Shown: piece after piece, positions 56,176-64,000 of the stretch | How the letters are laid out: each line of letters starts with the position of its first letter | Position numbering within the stretch: position 1 is the stretch's first letter | Source: Acidaminobacter hydrogenoformans DSM 2784 | Lineage (GTDB): Bacteria; Bacillota; Clostridia; Peptostreptococcales; Acidaminobacteraceae | Assembly: GCF_900103005.1 (NCBI RefSeq) | Contig: NZ_FMWL01000005.1 | Coordinates: 124,001 to 188,000, forward strand | Length of the DNA stretch: 64,000 nucleotides | Reading direction: 5' to 3' | Program-made: the position numbers and the translations under genes | The notes under the pieces: generated by a model | Told to the model about the DNA's origin: nothing | Databases searched by the model: none | Seen by the model: the letters and a program-made list of their open reading frames with translations, nothing else

Positions 56176-56248
56176 GCCGCTTCACGCTCCTGAGTAGTAG
56201 TTTGTCCGGGCGGATGAAAGTGGGCACGCAGTATATGAGAGAGCCCTT

Positions 56249-57988
56249 CTAAAAATTATAGACCTCGTCGATCTCTTCCGGTGTAAAATCCCATACCGTG
56301 TTGTGCGGCGGCAGCGCTTCGTACTCGAAGAACTCCGGCAAACGGTCGTGGGCGTTTGTGAAGCCGGCCCTTTTGTTGAAATCCCGCTCAACCTTCAAAA
56401 CGGTTTCCCCGAGCTTGTCTACATCCCCAGAGGTCAGGGACAAGCCATATTGGGCATTGATCATATCAATCAGAGCCTGATAGCCTTCAGGGCTGTCTGC
56501 TATGCCAAAATAGACGAACAGGCACATGCCGGTACTGTCAACGGCAGCAGTTCCAATTTGCATGGAGCGGGCATATTCGATCTGGCCGTCTTTCTTAAGT
56601 GGGTCAAGGTCGCCGCCGACCTTCAAAATGTTTCCGGAAACGCAATAGCCCGCGGTGTGGTCCGCGCCCATTGGTGTGGTCGCGTAAGTCAAGCCTATAC
56701 CTTTGACAGAACGCGGATCGTAAGCCGGGATGGCTTGGTCCTTGACGACCGGGGTTCTGTACAGACCACAAACTTTGCCTACCACAGCGCAGCCGCCGCC
56801 GAGAATCCTTCCGAGCGGTGTCGGTACTGCGATCTGCTGGATCGCATCAAGAACGGCCTCGCCGTCACCCCATGGCAATAGGCCCCCTTCCATAGCGGTA
56901 GCGACAGCGACGGAGACCTCAATACTGTCAATCCCAATATCATCCATAGCCCGGTCCATGTAGGCAATTTGATCCATGTCCTTAATGCCGGCATCCGCGC
57001 CGAGGGCCCAAATAGTTTCGTACTCAAATCCGCTGGTGATATATTTGCCCTGTTTGTCCGGATACCACTGTGAGCACTTGATAATGCAGCCGCGGTGGCA
57101 GCCATGGGAAACCTTGCCGTCGCCGCCTCGCTCAGTGATGGTCGCGTTCATGGTTTCACCTGAAATATTGTCATTGTGCTCAATGCGGCCTTGGGTAAAG
57201 TTGTAGGACGGAAGTCCCCCGGCCTCGTTGAGGATATTGACCAAGACATCCGTTCCATAAGCCGCGAGGCCCTGGCCGGAAACTGGGTGCGAGAGAAGGG
57301 CGTTCGCGAAGACCTTGGCCGCTGCTCTAAACTTTTCTGGCTCGGCAATAGGCACTGCGCCGGCGCCTGTATCGTCAATGACAATGCCTTTGAGCTTCTT
57401 GGAGCCCATGACTGCCCCGAGGCCCCCGCGGCCAGCGCTGCGGATGTTGCCTTCCGGGTCCTTGAAAGAGATGTTGGCGGTAGGCAGACGGTGCTCTCCG
57501 GCAGGTCCCGCCAGCGCTATGCCAACGTGGCTGCCATATTTCCCGCTTAAGACCTCAATGGCTTTGTAGTTGCCGCAGCCGCCCAAAATTTCCTCAGGCG
57601 CTTCATCTATAGTGACTCCATTCTGATCCAGCTTGATTATGTAAAACTTATCGTCCGATGGTACCCCTTCCACCACCAAAGCCTTAATCCCCATTTTGGC
57701 CATCTTCTGAGAAAAGACGCCGCCAGTATTGCACTCTTTTATGGTGCCAGTCAAAGGGCTCTTAGCGCCTACAGATAGCCGGCCTGAATTGGGCGCCGAG
57801 GTACCGCTCAATAGACCAGGCGCAAAGATCAGCTTGTTGTTCTTTCCAAGAGGATGGCACGTAGGCTTCACTTCGTCGTTGATGAAGCTGGAGGTGAGGG
57901 CACGTCCGCCGAGACCTTGATACTTTTCAGGGACGGGCTGGATCTCGATTGCCATGTTCGTCAGATTTACGCGAATAAACTGGTTCAT
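56249..57988 (-). CDS. aor: aldehyde:ferredoxin oxidoreductase (tungsten/molybdenum pterin)
   Basis: 579 aa, close to the usual 600. N-terminal domain starts FIRVNLTNMAIEI, with GLGGRALTSSFI, GRLSVGAKSPLTG, NTGGVFS, AGPAGEHRLPTANI and AGRGGLGAVMGSKKLKG. The cluster-binding cysteines appear as CHRGCIIKC, with spacing C-x3-C-x3-C, a variant of the C-x2-C-x3-C in characterised AORs, plus a later Cys in DSTGMCLF. DPRSVKGIGLTYATTPMGADH marks the pterin region. It oxidises aldehydes to acids with ferredoxin. ATG at 57988 follows AGGAGGCG. Transcribed from a sigma-54 promoter. Confidence 0.93.
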   Translation of the reverse strand: MNQFIRVNLTNMAIEIQPVPEKYQGLGGRALTSSFINDEVKPTCHPLGKNNKLIFAPGLLSGTSAPNSGRLSVGAKSPLTGTIKECNTGGVFSQKMAKMGIKALVVEGVPSDDKFYIIKLDQNGVTIDEAPEEILGGCGNYKAIEVLSGKYGSHVGIALAGPAGEHRLPTANISFKDPEGNIRSAGRGGLGAVMGSKKLKGIVIDDTGAGAVPIAEPEKFRAAAKVFANALLSHPVSGQGLAAYGTDVLVNILNEAGGLPSYNFTQGRIEHNDNISGETMNATITERGGDGKVSHGCHRGCIIKCSQWYPDKQGKYITSGFEYETIWALGADAGIKDMDQIAYMDRAMDDIGIDSIEVSVAVATAMEGGLLPWGDGEAVLDAIQQIAVPTPLGRILGGGCAVVGKVCGLYRTPVVKDQAIPAYDPRSVKGIGLTYATTPMGADHTAGYCVSGNILKVGGDLDPLKKDGQIEYARSMQIGTAAVDSTGMCLFVYFGIADSPEGYQALIDMINAQYGLSLTSGDVDKLGETVLKVERDFNKRAGFTNAHDRLPEFFEYEALPPHNTVWDFTPEEIDEVYNF

Positions 57989-58024
57989 ATAACGCCTCCT
58001 ATTTGGTTTGGTGACGTTATATAT

Positions 58025-58040
58025 TGCAACTCTTGTGCCA
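58025..58040 (-). promoter_or_regulatory. sigma-54 promoter of the AOR operon
   Basis: On the minus strand TGGCAC-AAGAG-TTGCA matches the -24/-12 consensus exactly, about 37 bases before the AOR start. The next upstream gene encodes a sigma-54 activator. Confidence 0.9.
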
Positions 58041-58085
58041 AAAAGAAAAGTGCTGTTTGAAAAAAGGAGGGGGCCGTGAAAAGAT

Positions 58086-58110
58086 ACCAGGGACTGGCGC
58101 CTGTCACCCC
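58086..58110. repeat. GGGACTGGCGCCTGTCACC repeat
   Basis: A related but distinct repeat: ACCAGGGACTGGCGCC and CTGTCACCCC; reversed it reads GGTGACAGGCGCCAGTCCC. It lies between the regulator's terminator and the AOR promoter. Confidence 0.5.
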
Positions 58111-58130
58111 CATTTCCCAGCATTGCTAAC

Positions 58131-58177
58131 GCAAAAAAAAGCTGTAAAAAAACCGATTTCACGGTTTTTCTACAGCG
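58131..58177 (-). terminator. terminator of the sigma-54 regulator gene
   Basis: GCTGTAGAAAAACCG-TGAAAT-CGGTTTTTTTACAGC on the minus strand, followed by eight T. Confidence 0.85.
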
Positions 58178-58222
58178 CCTTTAGTCATTAGGGCAGCTTT
58201 GAAATTCGAAGTGCTCAATATA

Positions 58223-58270
58223 TGAACATTATCCGCTGATGAGTGCTGTTCAAAAATGGATCATTGTTCA
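58223..58270. promoter_or_regulatory. candidate upstream activator sites
   Basis: TGAACA (58223-58228) and TGTTCA (58247-58252, 58265-58270) form inverted and direct repeats 180-230 bases upstream of the sigma-54 promoter, overlapping the end of the activator gene. Confidence 0.4.
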
Positions 58271-60186
58271 AAAATAGAGCAGTCGATGCTGAAGGTTTCA
58301 ATATTTCTGTAAAGTGTATTTCTAGCGATGCCCAAAGCCTTGGCACTCATAGAGATATTGCCATTATATTTTCCGAGTGTCCGGATAATGTGGCGCCTCT
58401 GAATCTCGCTCAAAGGCACATCTGTTTCCTGCAGCGAAAGATCAGATAAAATGGGCAATCGCTTGTTTGTGGCAGCATCCGCGGTTAGGCGCAAAGTCAG
58501 CTCTGGGACGGATTCTGTATTGATCATAAGCTCAATGTAATTTTCGAGCTCCCGGATATTACCGGGCCAGTCATAGGCTTGAAGCTGCCGGAGTTGTTCT
58601 TCGGACAGCTGGAGTGGCCTTTTGTTTAAGCGCTTTGAGAGCCTTTCTGTGAAAAATTCAATCAAAAGAGGGATGTCATCTTTTCTTTCGCGCAGGGCGG
58701 GCAGATAAATGGGGAGGACGTTCAGACGGTAAAACAGGTCTTTTCTGAAATTGCCCTTTTCGACCTCTTCCTGAAGATTTTTGTTGGAGGCGGCTATGAC
58801 TCTGACGTCGACAACAAACTCCCTTGTGCTGCCCACGCGGCTGACGGTGCCCTCCTCGAGGATTCTCAGCAGTCGCGTTTGCATATCTAAAGGCATTTCG
58901 CCTATTTCGTCAAGGAATAGCGTACCGCCGTCCGCGATCTCAAATTTGCCAGGATTGCCAGAAGTCTTGGCACCGGTAAAAGACCCTTCTTCATAGCCAA
59001 AAAGCTCTGCTTCAATCAAGGATTTTGGAATAGCACCGCAGTTCAACGCAACGAAGGCTTCCTCGCGACGGTCAGAATGATTGTGGATGGATTGGGCGAA
59101 CAGCTCCTTACCGGTTCCGCTTTCGCCAAAGAGGAGGATTCCGGAGCGGCTGTCCGCTACTTTTTTTGCGAAGTCCACAGCTTTAATAAAATTGACGTTT
59201 TCTCCAATGATTTTGTCAAAAGTATAAACTGCTTTACGGCCCATAATGCGGTTGGCAAGCTTTCTGACTTTCTTAACGTCTTTGAAGACGAGGATTGTTT
59301 CTATGTGCCTTTGATTATGGTCAATAATGGGGTAGGTGCTGAGGTTAAGCTTCAATTTGTTCCTTCTGGAATTGACGACAACTTCTTCGTCTGAGATTCC
59401 ACGGTGGGCAGAGGACGCGGCCAACACCTGTTCCCACCCCTCAAAAAGCTGCCAAACCTTCATGCTCTTGATTTCTTTGGTTGAATATCCAAACAGCTCC
59501 GGGACAAAGTGATTCACCGTTTTGACCGTCCCGTCCTGATCTGCGGTCAAGATGCCGGCAGAAATGCTGTCAATAATAGTATCGTTGTAGAGCTTGGCCA
59601 TTTTGAGCTCCTCGTTGTACACCTGTACCTGGAGCATCCTTTCAATGGCTTTTGCTGCGGCGACGACCATGCCAAGGGTGTGTGGATGCACTTGTTCTGA
59701 ATAACCAGTCAAATCCAGTACACCAATGATGTTGCCGATGGTATCCCGTATAGGCGACGCAGAACAGGTCCACCTGTGATACGCTTCAATATAATGTTCG
59801 TTGCCAGACACCTGAACGGGCATCTGCTCCGCGAGAGCGGTGCCCATGGCGTTGGTGCCAATGCTGGCTTCGTCCATAAAAGCGCCGGGCATCATTTTAT
59901 ACGAGAAGGCTTCAGAAAGGATGGACTCATCCCCAAAAATGGAAAGAATGCATCCGTCCTGATCCGTCAGCAACGCGAAAAAGTCAGTACCCTTAACAAA
60001 ATCATAAAGCTGGTTCATAAACGGTTCAGCGGTGCCAATCAGCGTCTGATGGTCCGCGAGCCTGTCAAACAGCGCCGTACCTTCCAAAATGCGCTTGCTG
60101 TAAAGTCTGTCGCGTCCTATCTCCATCGCATCACAGCGCTGATGCGATCTTATGATAAAATCTTTGGTGGGAGAGGTTGTTTTCAA
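58261..60186 (-). CDS. sigma-54-dependent transcriptional activator of the AOR operon
   Basis: 641 aa. An N-terminal GAF-like sensor (about 50-190), a PAS domain (about 200-310), an AAA+ domain (about 320-555) with Walker [13 protein letters not shown], the sigma-54 contact loop GSFTGA (variant of GAFTGA), Walker [13 protein letters not shown] and R-finger region, and a C-terminal Fis-type HTH ([13 protein letters not shown]). The signal may be an aldehyde or metabolic state. Start TTG at 60186, after AAGAGGAGG. It is encoded upstream of AOR on the same strand with a terminator between, so it is transcribed separately. Confidence 0.9.
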   Translation of the reverse strand: MKTTSPTKDFIIRSHQRCDAMEIGRDRLYSKRILEGTALFDRLADHQTLIGTAEPFMNQLYDFVKGTDFFALLTDQDGCILSIFGDESILSEAFSYKMMPGAFMDEASIGTNAMGTALAEQMPVQVSGNEHYIEAYHRWTCSASPIRDTIGNIIGVLDLTGYSEQVHPHTLGMVVAAAKAIERMLQVQVYNEELKMAKLYNDTIIDSISAGILTADQDGTVKTVNHFVPELFGYSTKEIKSMKVWQLFEGWEQVLAASSAHRGISDEEVVVNSRRNKLKLNLSTYPIIDHNQRHIETILVFKDVKKVRKLANRIMGRKAVYTFDKIIGENVNFIKAVDFAKKVADSRSGILLFGESGTGKELFAQSIHNHSDRREEAFVALNCGAIPKSLIEAELFGYEEGSFTGAKTSGNPGKFEIADGGTLFLDEIGEMPLDMQTRLLRILEEGTVSRVGSTREFVVDVRVIAASNKNLQEEVEKGNFRKDLFYRLNVLPIYLPALRERKDDIPLLIEFFTERLSKRLNKRPLQLSEEQLRQLQAYDWPGNIRELENYIELMINTESVPELTLRLTADAATNKRLPILSDLSLQETDVPLSEIQRRHIIRTLGKYNGNISMSAKALGIARNTLYRNIETFSIDCSIFEQ

Positions 60187-60330
60187 AAGGGATGACCTCC
60201 TCTTAATAAGTGGCATAAACTCGGAAGTTCGCTAAAAACTGCGCAGAATTTGATCATTGTAACAAAATTGAACATCCATAGTCAGAGTATAGCATGTCAA
60301 AGGTGCCTATACAACGTGGGAGTGAAAACT

Positions 60331-60498
60331 ATGAACACGTGGTCCGAAAATGATGAAAATTGCAAGTTTGGGACAATAGCGCTTCATGCGGAGCGCCAAT
60401 TGCGTCGCCTGGATGCTAAAGATTATAAGCAGCTGAAAATGCTGACGCTAAGGGAATTAAGACGTTCAAAAGATTACCCAAATGTTACAAAAGCTTAA
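60331..60498 (+). CDS. small hypothetical protein
   Basis: 55 aa, polar and basic (LHAERQLRRLDAKDYKQLKMLTLRELRRSKD), probably helical, without a known domain. ATG at 60331 has GGGAG about 9 bases upstream. It is divergent from the sigma-54 activator gene. Weakly supported. Confidence 0.4.
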   Translation: MNTWSENDENCKFGTIALHAERQLRRLDAKDYKQLKMLTLRELRRSKDYPNVTKA

Positions 60499-60519
60499 AT
60501 TTAGATTTCTCTGAAGCCA

Positions 60520-60548
60520 TTGATAGTTGCGGGCTGGTGGATTAAGAT
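60520..60548 (+). promoter_or_regulatory. candidate promoter of the second peptide transporter operon
   Basis: TTGATA, 17-base spacer, TAAGAT, about 170 bases before the permease start. The stretch between holds no clear gene or riboswitch. Confidence 0.4.
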
Positions 60549-60718
60549 AAGATTAACGCTTCCGGCAAAGAAATTTAATAATTGCTGTACCTTCGCCACA
60601 TGTGCCGCAGAATATTGTAAGTGTATTCGGCAGATTTCAAGTCGCGTTGCCGAGGATTGCAATTGTTGAACTTTGCGTTAGGGACTTTTTTATGAAAAAT
60701 TTGAAAGGAGTTGAGAGT

Positions 60719-61639
60719 TTGGGCAAGTATATCATCCGAAGATTAATCTCCATGATCATTACCCTTGTCTTTGTCGCATCTATTACCTTTTTTCTGATGC
60801 ACGCAGTGCCAGGTGGACCGTTCCAAAGTGAAAAAGCGCTTCCTGAAGCGGTCATTCAAGCATTGAATGAGAAATATCACCTTGATGATCCACTGTGGAA
60901 ACAATATCTCGATTATATGAAAGGGGTCTTCACGTTCCAATTGGGTCCATCCTTTAAACGCGTTGGGACCACCGTCAATGATTTGATTATCGCTGGATTC
61001 CCGTATTCTGCCAAGCTTGGTTTCTTCGCTACACTCGCCATAGTGGCACTTGGCATTCCTGCCGGGATCATTTCAGCGTTAAAAACCAATAAATGGGAGG
61101 ATTACCTCGTTACTGTCCTCGCGACACTTGGCGTTGCAGTACCGAGTTTTGTTCTCGGAGCACTCTTTATTTATATCTTCAGTTCGAGGCTTGGGTGGCT
61201 GCCTTCCTTTGGCCTTACCAGTTGGAAGCATTATATAGGTCCTGTCATTGCCCTCAGCGGGTTCTCCCTTGCCTTTGTCGCGCGTCTGACGAGATCCAGC
61301 GTTCTCGAAGTCATGCAGCAGGACTACATAAGAACAGCCAGGGCAAAAGGCCTGCCTGAAATTGTCGTCATAGTCAAGCATGCTTTGAAAAACGCTTTAA
61401 TCCCTGTCGTCACTTATCTTGGACCTATGATCGCCGCCATGATGACGGGATCCTTTATAGTAGAAAAGATCTTCGCGATACCAGGCATGGGCAAATATTT
61501 TGTCGAAAGCGTCAGCAGCCGGGATTATACGGTTCTGATGGGGACCACAATCTTTTACGCGGCCTTCTCTATCACTATGATTTTCCTGGTCGACATAGCT
61601 TACGGATTTATCGATCCAAGAATCAAACTAGGAGATTAG
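60719..61639 (+). CDS. peptide ABC transporter permease, OppB/DppB-like
   Basis: 306 aa, the typical length. GKYIIRRLISMIITL first helix, VPGGPFQSEKALP, a GPSFKR loop, EAA loop QQDYIRTARAKGLPEIVVIVKHALKNALIP and the C-terminal PGMGKYF and DPRIKLGD. TTG at 60719 with AAAGGAG at 60704-60710 is preferred over the upstream ATG at 60692. It begins the second peptide transporter operon; no binding-protein gene precedes it here. Confidence 0.93.
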   Translation: MGKYIIRRLISMIITLVFVASITFFLMHAVPGGPFQSEKALPEAVIQALNEKYHLDDPLWKQYLDYMKGVFTFQLGPSFKRVGTTVNDLIIAGFPYSAKLGFFATLAIVALGIPAGIISALKTNKWEDYLVTVLATLGVAVPSFVLGALFIYIFSSRLGWLPSFGLTSWKHYIGPVIALSGFSLAFVARLTRSSVLEVMQQDYIRTARAKGLPEIVVIVKHALKNALIPVVTYLGPMIAAMMTGSFIVEKIFAIPGMGKYFVESVSSRDYTVLMGTTIFYAAFSITMIFLVDIAYGFIDPRIKLGD

Positions 61640-61650
61640 GGGGGCTGACC

Positions 61651-62850
61651 ATGATAGATCAATTTAAAACAACACCAGACATGTGGGAGCCCATTATTCT
61701 GGAAGACAGGGAAAAAGATAAAATTGTTCGAAAAAGTCTGACCTACTGGCAGGATGCCTGGAGAAGGCTCAAGAAGAATCACCTGTCTATGCTTGGGTTA
61801 GGCGTTATCATTTTGCTGGCGTTTGCAGCAATTGTAGGACCGGTTCTATCACCCTATTCCTATTCGGATCAGGACCTCAACATGTCGAACATGCCGCCAA
61901 GGCTTGAACTTCACAAGCTGGATGACGGCACCTTTGTTCACGTCCACAAGGAATACAGACTTTATGAGGTGACGGAAAACGGGGAGCTCATTGGCCGGGT
62001 TCAACACACCAAGGAAGATATGGTCAATAAAGTCCGCGAGTTTGAACTGAATGGCAACGAAATTGTCATTGATTATAAACTCGCCGCCATCAATAAAGAT
62101 GTGCCGAACGCGCCAAAATTTACACTGACTATCAATGGTCAGGAAAATGCCACACCAGATAAAACGGTATGGAATAAAACTTACTTGTTCGGGACAGACA
62201 CGCTTGGCAGAGACATTTTTGTCAGGAATCTGTACGGCGCCAGAATTTCACTTCTGATTGCCTTAGTAGCGACCATAGTTCAGTTTTTCATAGGCGTCAT
62301 TTATGGCGGTGTATCCGGTTATGTGGGCGGACGCGTGGATAACTTTATGATGAGGGTCGTTGACATTGTCGACACCATACCGCTCATGCTCTATGTCATA
62401 CTATTGATGGTCGTACTGGGGGCTGGCCTCATGACCATCATCATAGCGCTGGGATCTGTTTATTGGGTCCGCATGGCGCGGCTCGTTCGGGGCCAAGTGC
62501 TCAGTATCAAAGAAAACGAATTTATCCTTGCGGCGAGAACCCTTGGCGCAAGCCCGTGGAGAATCATGGTCCGCCATTTGATTCCAAACTCAATGGGCGC
62601 CATCATTGTCTCTCTTGCCATGATGGTACCAAGCGCGATCTTTACGGAATCCTTCCTCAGCTTTATAGGCCTTGGCGTCAGCGCGCCTCAAGCGTCCTGG
62701 GGAACTCTGGCAAGTGATGCCATGGGAGGTCTCAGAACCTATGCTTATCAATTGTTCGTGCCGTCCTTCTTTATCAGCATGACCGTTCTATCCTTCAACT
62801 TTCTTGGGGATGGACTCCGGGATGCGCTCGATCCAAGACTTCGCAAATAG
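61651..62850 (+). CDS. peptide ABC transporter permease, OppC-like, with extracytoplasmic insert
   Basis: 399 aa, about 100 longer than usual. After the first helix (about 50-70) an insert of about 115 residues (KLDDGTFVHVHKEYRLYEV..., ITINGQ-like strands) precedes the permease core, which starts at FGTDTLGRDIFVR. EAA loop NEFILAARTLGASPWRIMVRHLIPN. The insert is at the same place as the larger one in the first operon's OppC-like protein. Starts 11 bases after the OppB-like gene. Confidence 0.93.
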   Translation: MIDQFKTTPDMWEPIILEDREKDKIVRKSLTYWQDAWRRLKKNHLSMLGLGVIILLAFAAIVGPVLSPYSYSDQDLNMSNMPPRLELHKLDDGTFVHVHKEYRLYEVTENGELIGRVQHTKEDMVNKVREFELNGNEIVIDYKLAAINKDVPNAPKFTLTINGQENATPDKTVWNKTYLFGTDTLGRDIFVRNLYGARISLLIALVATIVQFFIGVIYGGVSGYVGGRVDNFMMRVVDIVDTIPLMLYVILLMVVLGAGLMTIIIALGSVYWVRMARLVRGQVLSIKENEFILAARTLGASPWRIMVRHLIPNSMGAIIVSLAMMVPSAIFTESFLSFIGLGVSAPQASWGTLASDAMGGLRTYAYQLFVPSFFISMTVLSFNFLGDGLRDALDPRLRK

Positions 62851-62867
62851 AAAGGGGCTACGAACAG

Positions 62868-63887
62868 ATGACAGAAAGAATTCTCGAAGTCAAAAATATG
62901 AAGACTTCCTTTCACACCCATGTTGGTGAAGTCCAGGCCGTCAGAGGGGTCAGCTTCCACCTCGAAAAGGGGGAAGCCCTTGGAATCGTTGGCGAATCCG
63001 GAAGCGGAAAAAGCGTCACCTCCATGTCGGTCATGAGGCTCCTTCAATATCCGGGCATAATAAAAGAAGGTGAGGTCTTCTTTAAAGGTGAAGATCTGGT
63101 CAAAAAATCCAAGGCTGAAATGATGAGCGTTCGCGGCAATCAAATCGCTATGATTTTTCAGGATCCTATGACCTCCTTGAATCCGGTATACACTATAGGC
63201 AATCAAATCATGGAGGCGGTCATCCGTCACCAAAAGGTCAGCAAGACAGAAGCCAGAGAGCGGGCCATTGACATGCTGAAGCTCGTCGGCATTCCATCGC
63301 CTGAAACCCGCGTGGACAACTACCCACATGAATTCAGCGGCGGCATGCGCCAACGTGCCATGATCGCGATAGCGCTTTCCTGTGAGCCGGATCTCTTGAT
63401 CGCAGATGAGCCTACTACAGCCCTTGACGTCACCATTCAGGCTCAGATTCTTGAGCTTCTTAAAGATCTTAGAACAAAAGTCAACACCTCCATCATTCTG
63501 ATCACACATGACCTGGGTGTCGTAGCAGATGTCTGCAGCCGTATTGTCGTCATGTACGGCGGATTGATCATGGAAGAGGGCAGAGCGGAAGATATTTTCT
63601 ATGAACCGCTCCATCCTTATACTATGGGACTTTTGAAATCCATTCCAAGACTGGATCTGGGTCATAAACAGCGTCTGGTGCCAATTCCCGGTTCTCCGCC
63701 GGATCTCATTAAGCCGCCAAAAGGCTGCCCGTTTGCAGCGCGCTGCCCTTATGCCATGAAGATCTGCCTTGACCATCAGCCGGGTTATTATGAGCGAAAA
63801 CCGGGGCACAAAGCCGCATGCTGGCTTCATCACCAGGATGCCCCTACAGTAGAGCTCGACACGGGTGTCAGGAGGGTGACGGAATAA
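62868..63887 (+). CDS. peptide ABC transporter ATPase, OppD-like
   Basis: 339 aa. Walker [10 protein letters not shown], signature [15 protein letters not shown], Walker [13 protein letters not shown], switch His ITHDLG, and the C-terminal [15 protein letters not shown] peptide-transporter motif with its cysteines. No N-terminal extension, unlike the first operon's copy. The stop overlaps the next start (TAATG). Confidence 0.95.
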   Translation: MTERILEVKNMKTSFHTHVGEVQAVRGVSFHLEKGEALGIVGESGSGKSVTSMSVMRLLQYPGIIKEGEVFFKGEDLVKKSKAEMMSVRGNQIAMIFQDPMTSLNPVYTIGNQIMEAVIRHQKVSKTEARERAIDMLKLVGIPSPETRVDNYPHEFSGGMRQRAMIAIALSCEPDLLIADEPTTALDVTIQAQILELLKDLRTKVNTSIILITHDLGVVADVCSRIVVMYGGLIMEEGRAEDIFYEPLHPYTMGLLKSIPRLDLGHKQRLVPIPGSPPDLIKPPKGCPFAARCPYAMKICLDHQPGYYERKPGHKAACWLHHQDAPTVELDTGVRRVTE

Positions 63888-64000
63888 TGGATAAAATGAC
63901 AAACGCAGCAGAAAACCGGGAGATTCTTCTGGAAGTGCGCAATATGAAAAAGTATTTCCCAATCCACAAAGGCTTATTTGGAACTAAGAAAACCAATGTC
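63887..64000 (+). CDS. peptide ABC transporter ATPase, OppF-like (cut by window edge)
   Basis: Only 38 residues are visible: LEVRNMKKYFPIHKGLFG is the usual start of OppF/DppF. It overlaps the OppD-like stop by one base and has AGGAGGG upstream. The rest lies beyond the window. Confidence 0.85.
   Translation, partial: MDKMTNAAENREILLEVRNMKKYFPIHKGLFGTKKTNV

Overview
This window reads as a stretch of chromosome from a low-to-mid GC Gram-positive anaerobe, most likely a peptide- and amino-acid-fermenting member of the Clostridia. The evidence is the gene set itself: strong purine-rich ribosome binding sites with GTG and TTG starts, a T-box leader on asnA, ECF-type vitamin transporters behind FMN and cobalamin riboswitches, gatCAB, a tungsten-type aldehyde:ferredoxin oxidoreductase under sigma-54 control, and two complete-looking oligopeptide transporter operons. 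There is no intact rRNA or tRNA gene, no CRISPR array, no transposase and no prophage.

Layout. 1-3.6 kb: end of a purine operon (purN-purH-purD). 3.7-5.7 kb: a cupin and a Ppx/GppA phosphatase, followed by what looks like the 3' half of a tRNA gene. 5.8-7.2 kb: an unrecognised lipoprotein and a secreted helical protein. 7.3-11.2 kb: a GlnK/GlnL-like two-component system beside a GlnT/AlsT-like sodium symporter, with a direct-repeat operator candidate between them. 11.3-12.5 kb: a lone DUF4143-type ATPase. 12.9-20.5 kb: a first peptide ABC transporter operon with a small coupled membrane protein at its end. 20.6-22.8 kb: nitroreductase, double hexapeptide-repeat protein, CopZ-like Fe-S protein. 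22.9-24.3 kb: molbindin and a MOT1-like molybdate/sulfate permease. 24.7-26.1 kb: a PurF paralogue that lacks the catalytic cysteine. 26.5-28.1 kb: cobalamin riboswitch with cblT-cblS (alpha-ribazole salvage). 28.4-32.3 kb: GAPDH, a PrsA-like foldase, a C_GCAxxG_C_C redox protein and a TDT-family transporter. 32.6-36.3 kb: VTC-domain protein, DUF4956 membrane protein and a secreted Cthe_2159-like protein. 36.4-39.5 kb: ferredoxin, QueT, FMN riboswitch-RibU, and a BaiN/HI0933-type flavoprotein. 39.7-42.3 kb: Fur-controlled feoA-feoB and a Cys-rich partner. 42.3-46.0 kb: acetyltransferase, two small membrane proteins, a secreted SGNH esterase with Ig-like repeats, and RidA. 46.0-55.5 kb: T-box-asnA, then pcrA-ligA-gatCAB. 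55.5-60.2 kb: AOR with two beta-grasp partners and its sigma-54 activator. 60.5-64 kb: a second peptide transporter operon, cut by the window edge.

How it fits together. Peptides enter by the two Opp/Dpp systems, and glutamine or alanine by the symporter. Amino-acid-derived aldehydes would be handled by the AOR, whose metal cofactor needs molybdate/tungstate-type oxyanion uptake and MoaD-like sulfur carriers, both represented here. Vitamin scavenging (riboflavin, queuosine precursor, alpha-ribazole) is prominent.

The most notable non-gene signal is a family of short dispersed repeats with 20-bp units of the form GGTnGGGGACwGGG..., plus a second motif GACCATCGGCA. They sit in intergenic regions, form tandem triplets or hairpins, and in one case lie in frame inside a coding region. 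All functional names rest on reading protein motifs by eye; no database search was run.
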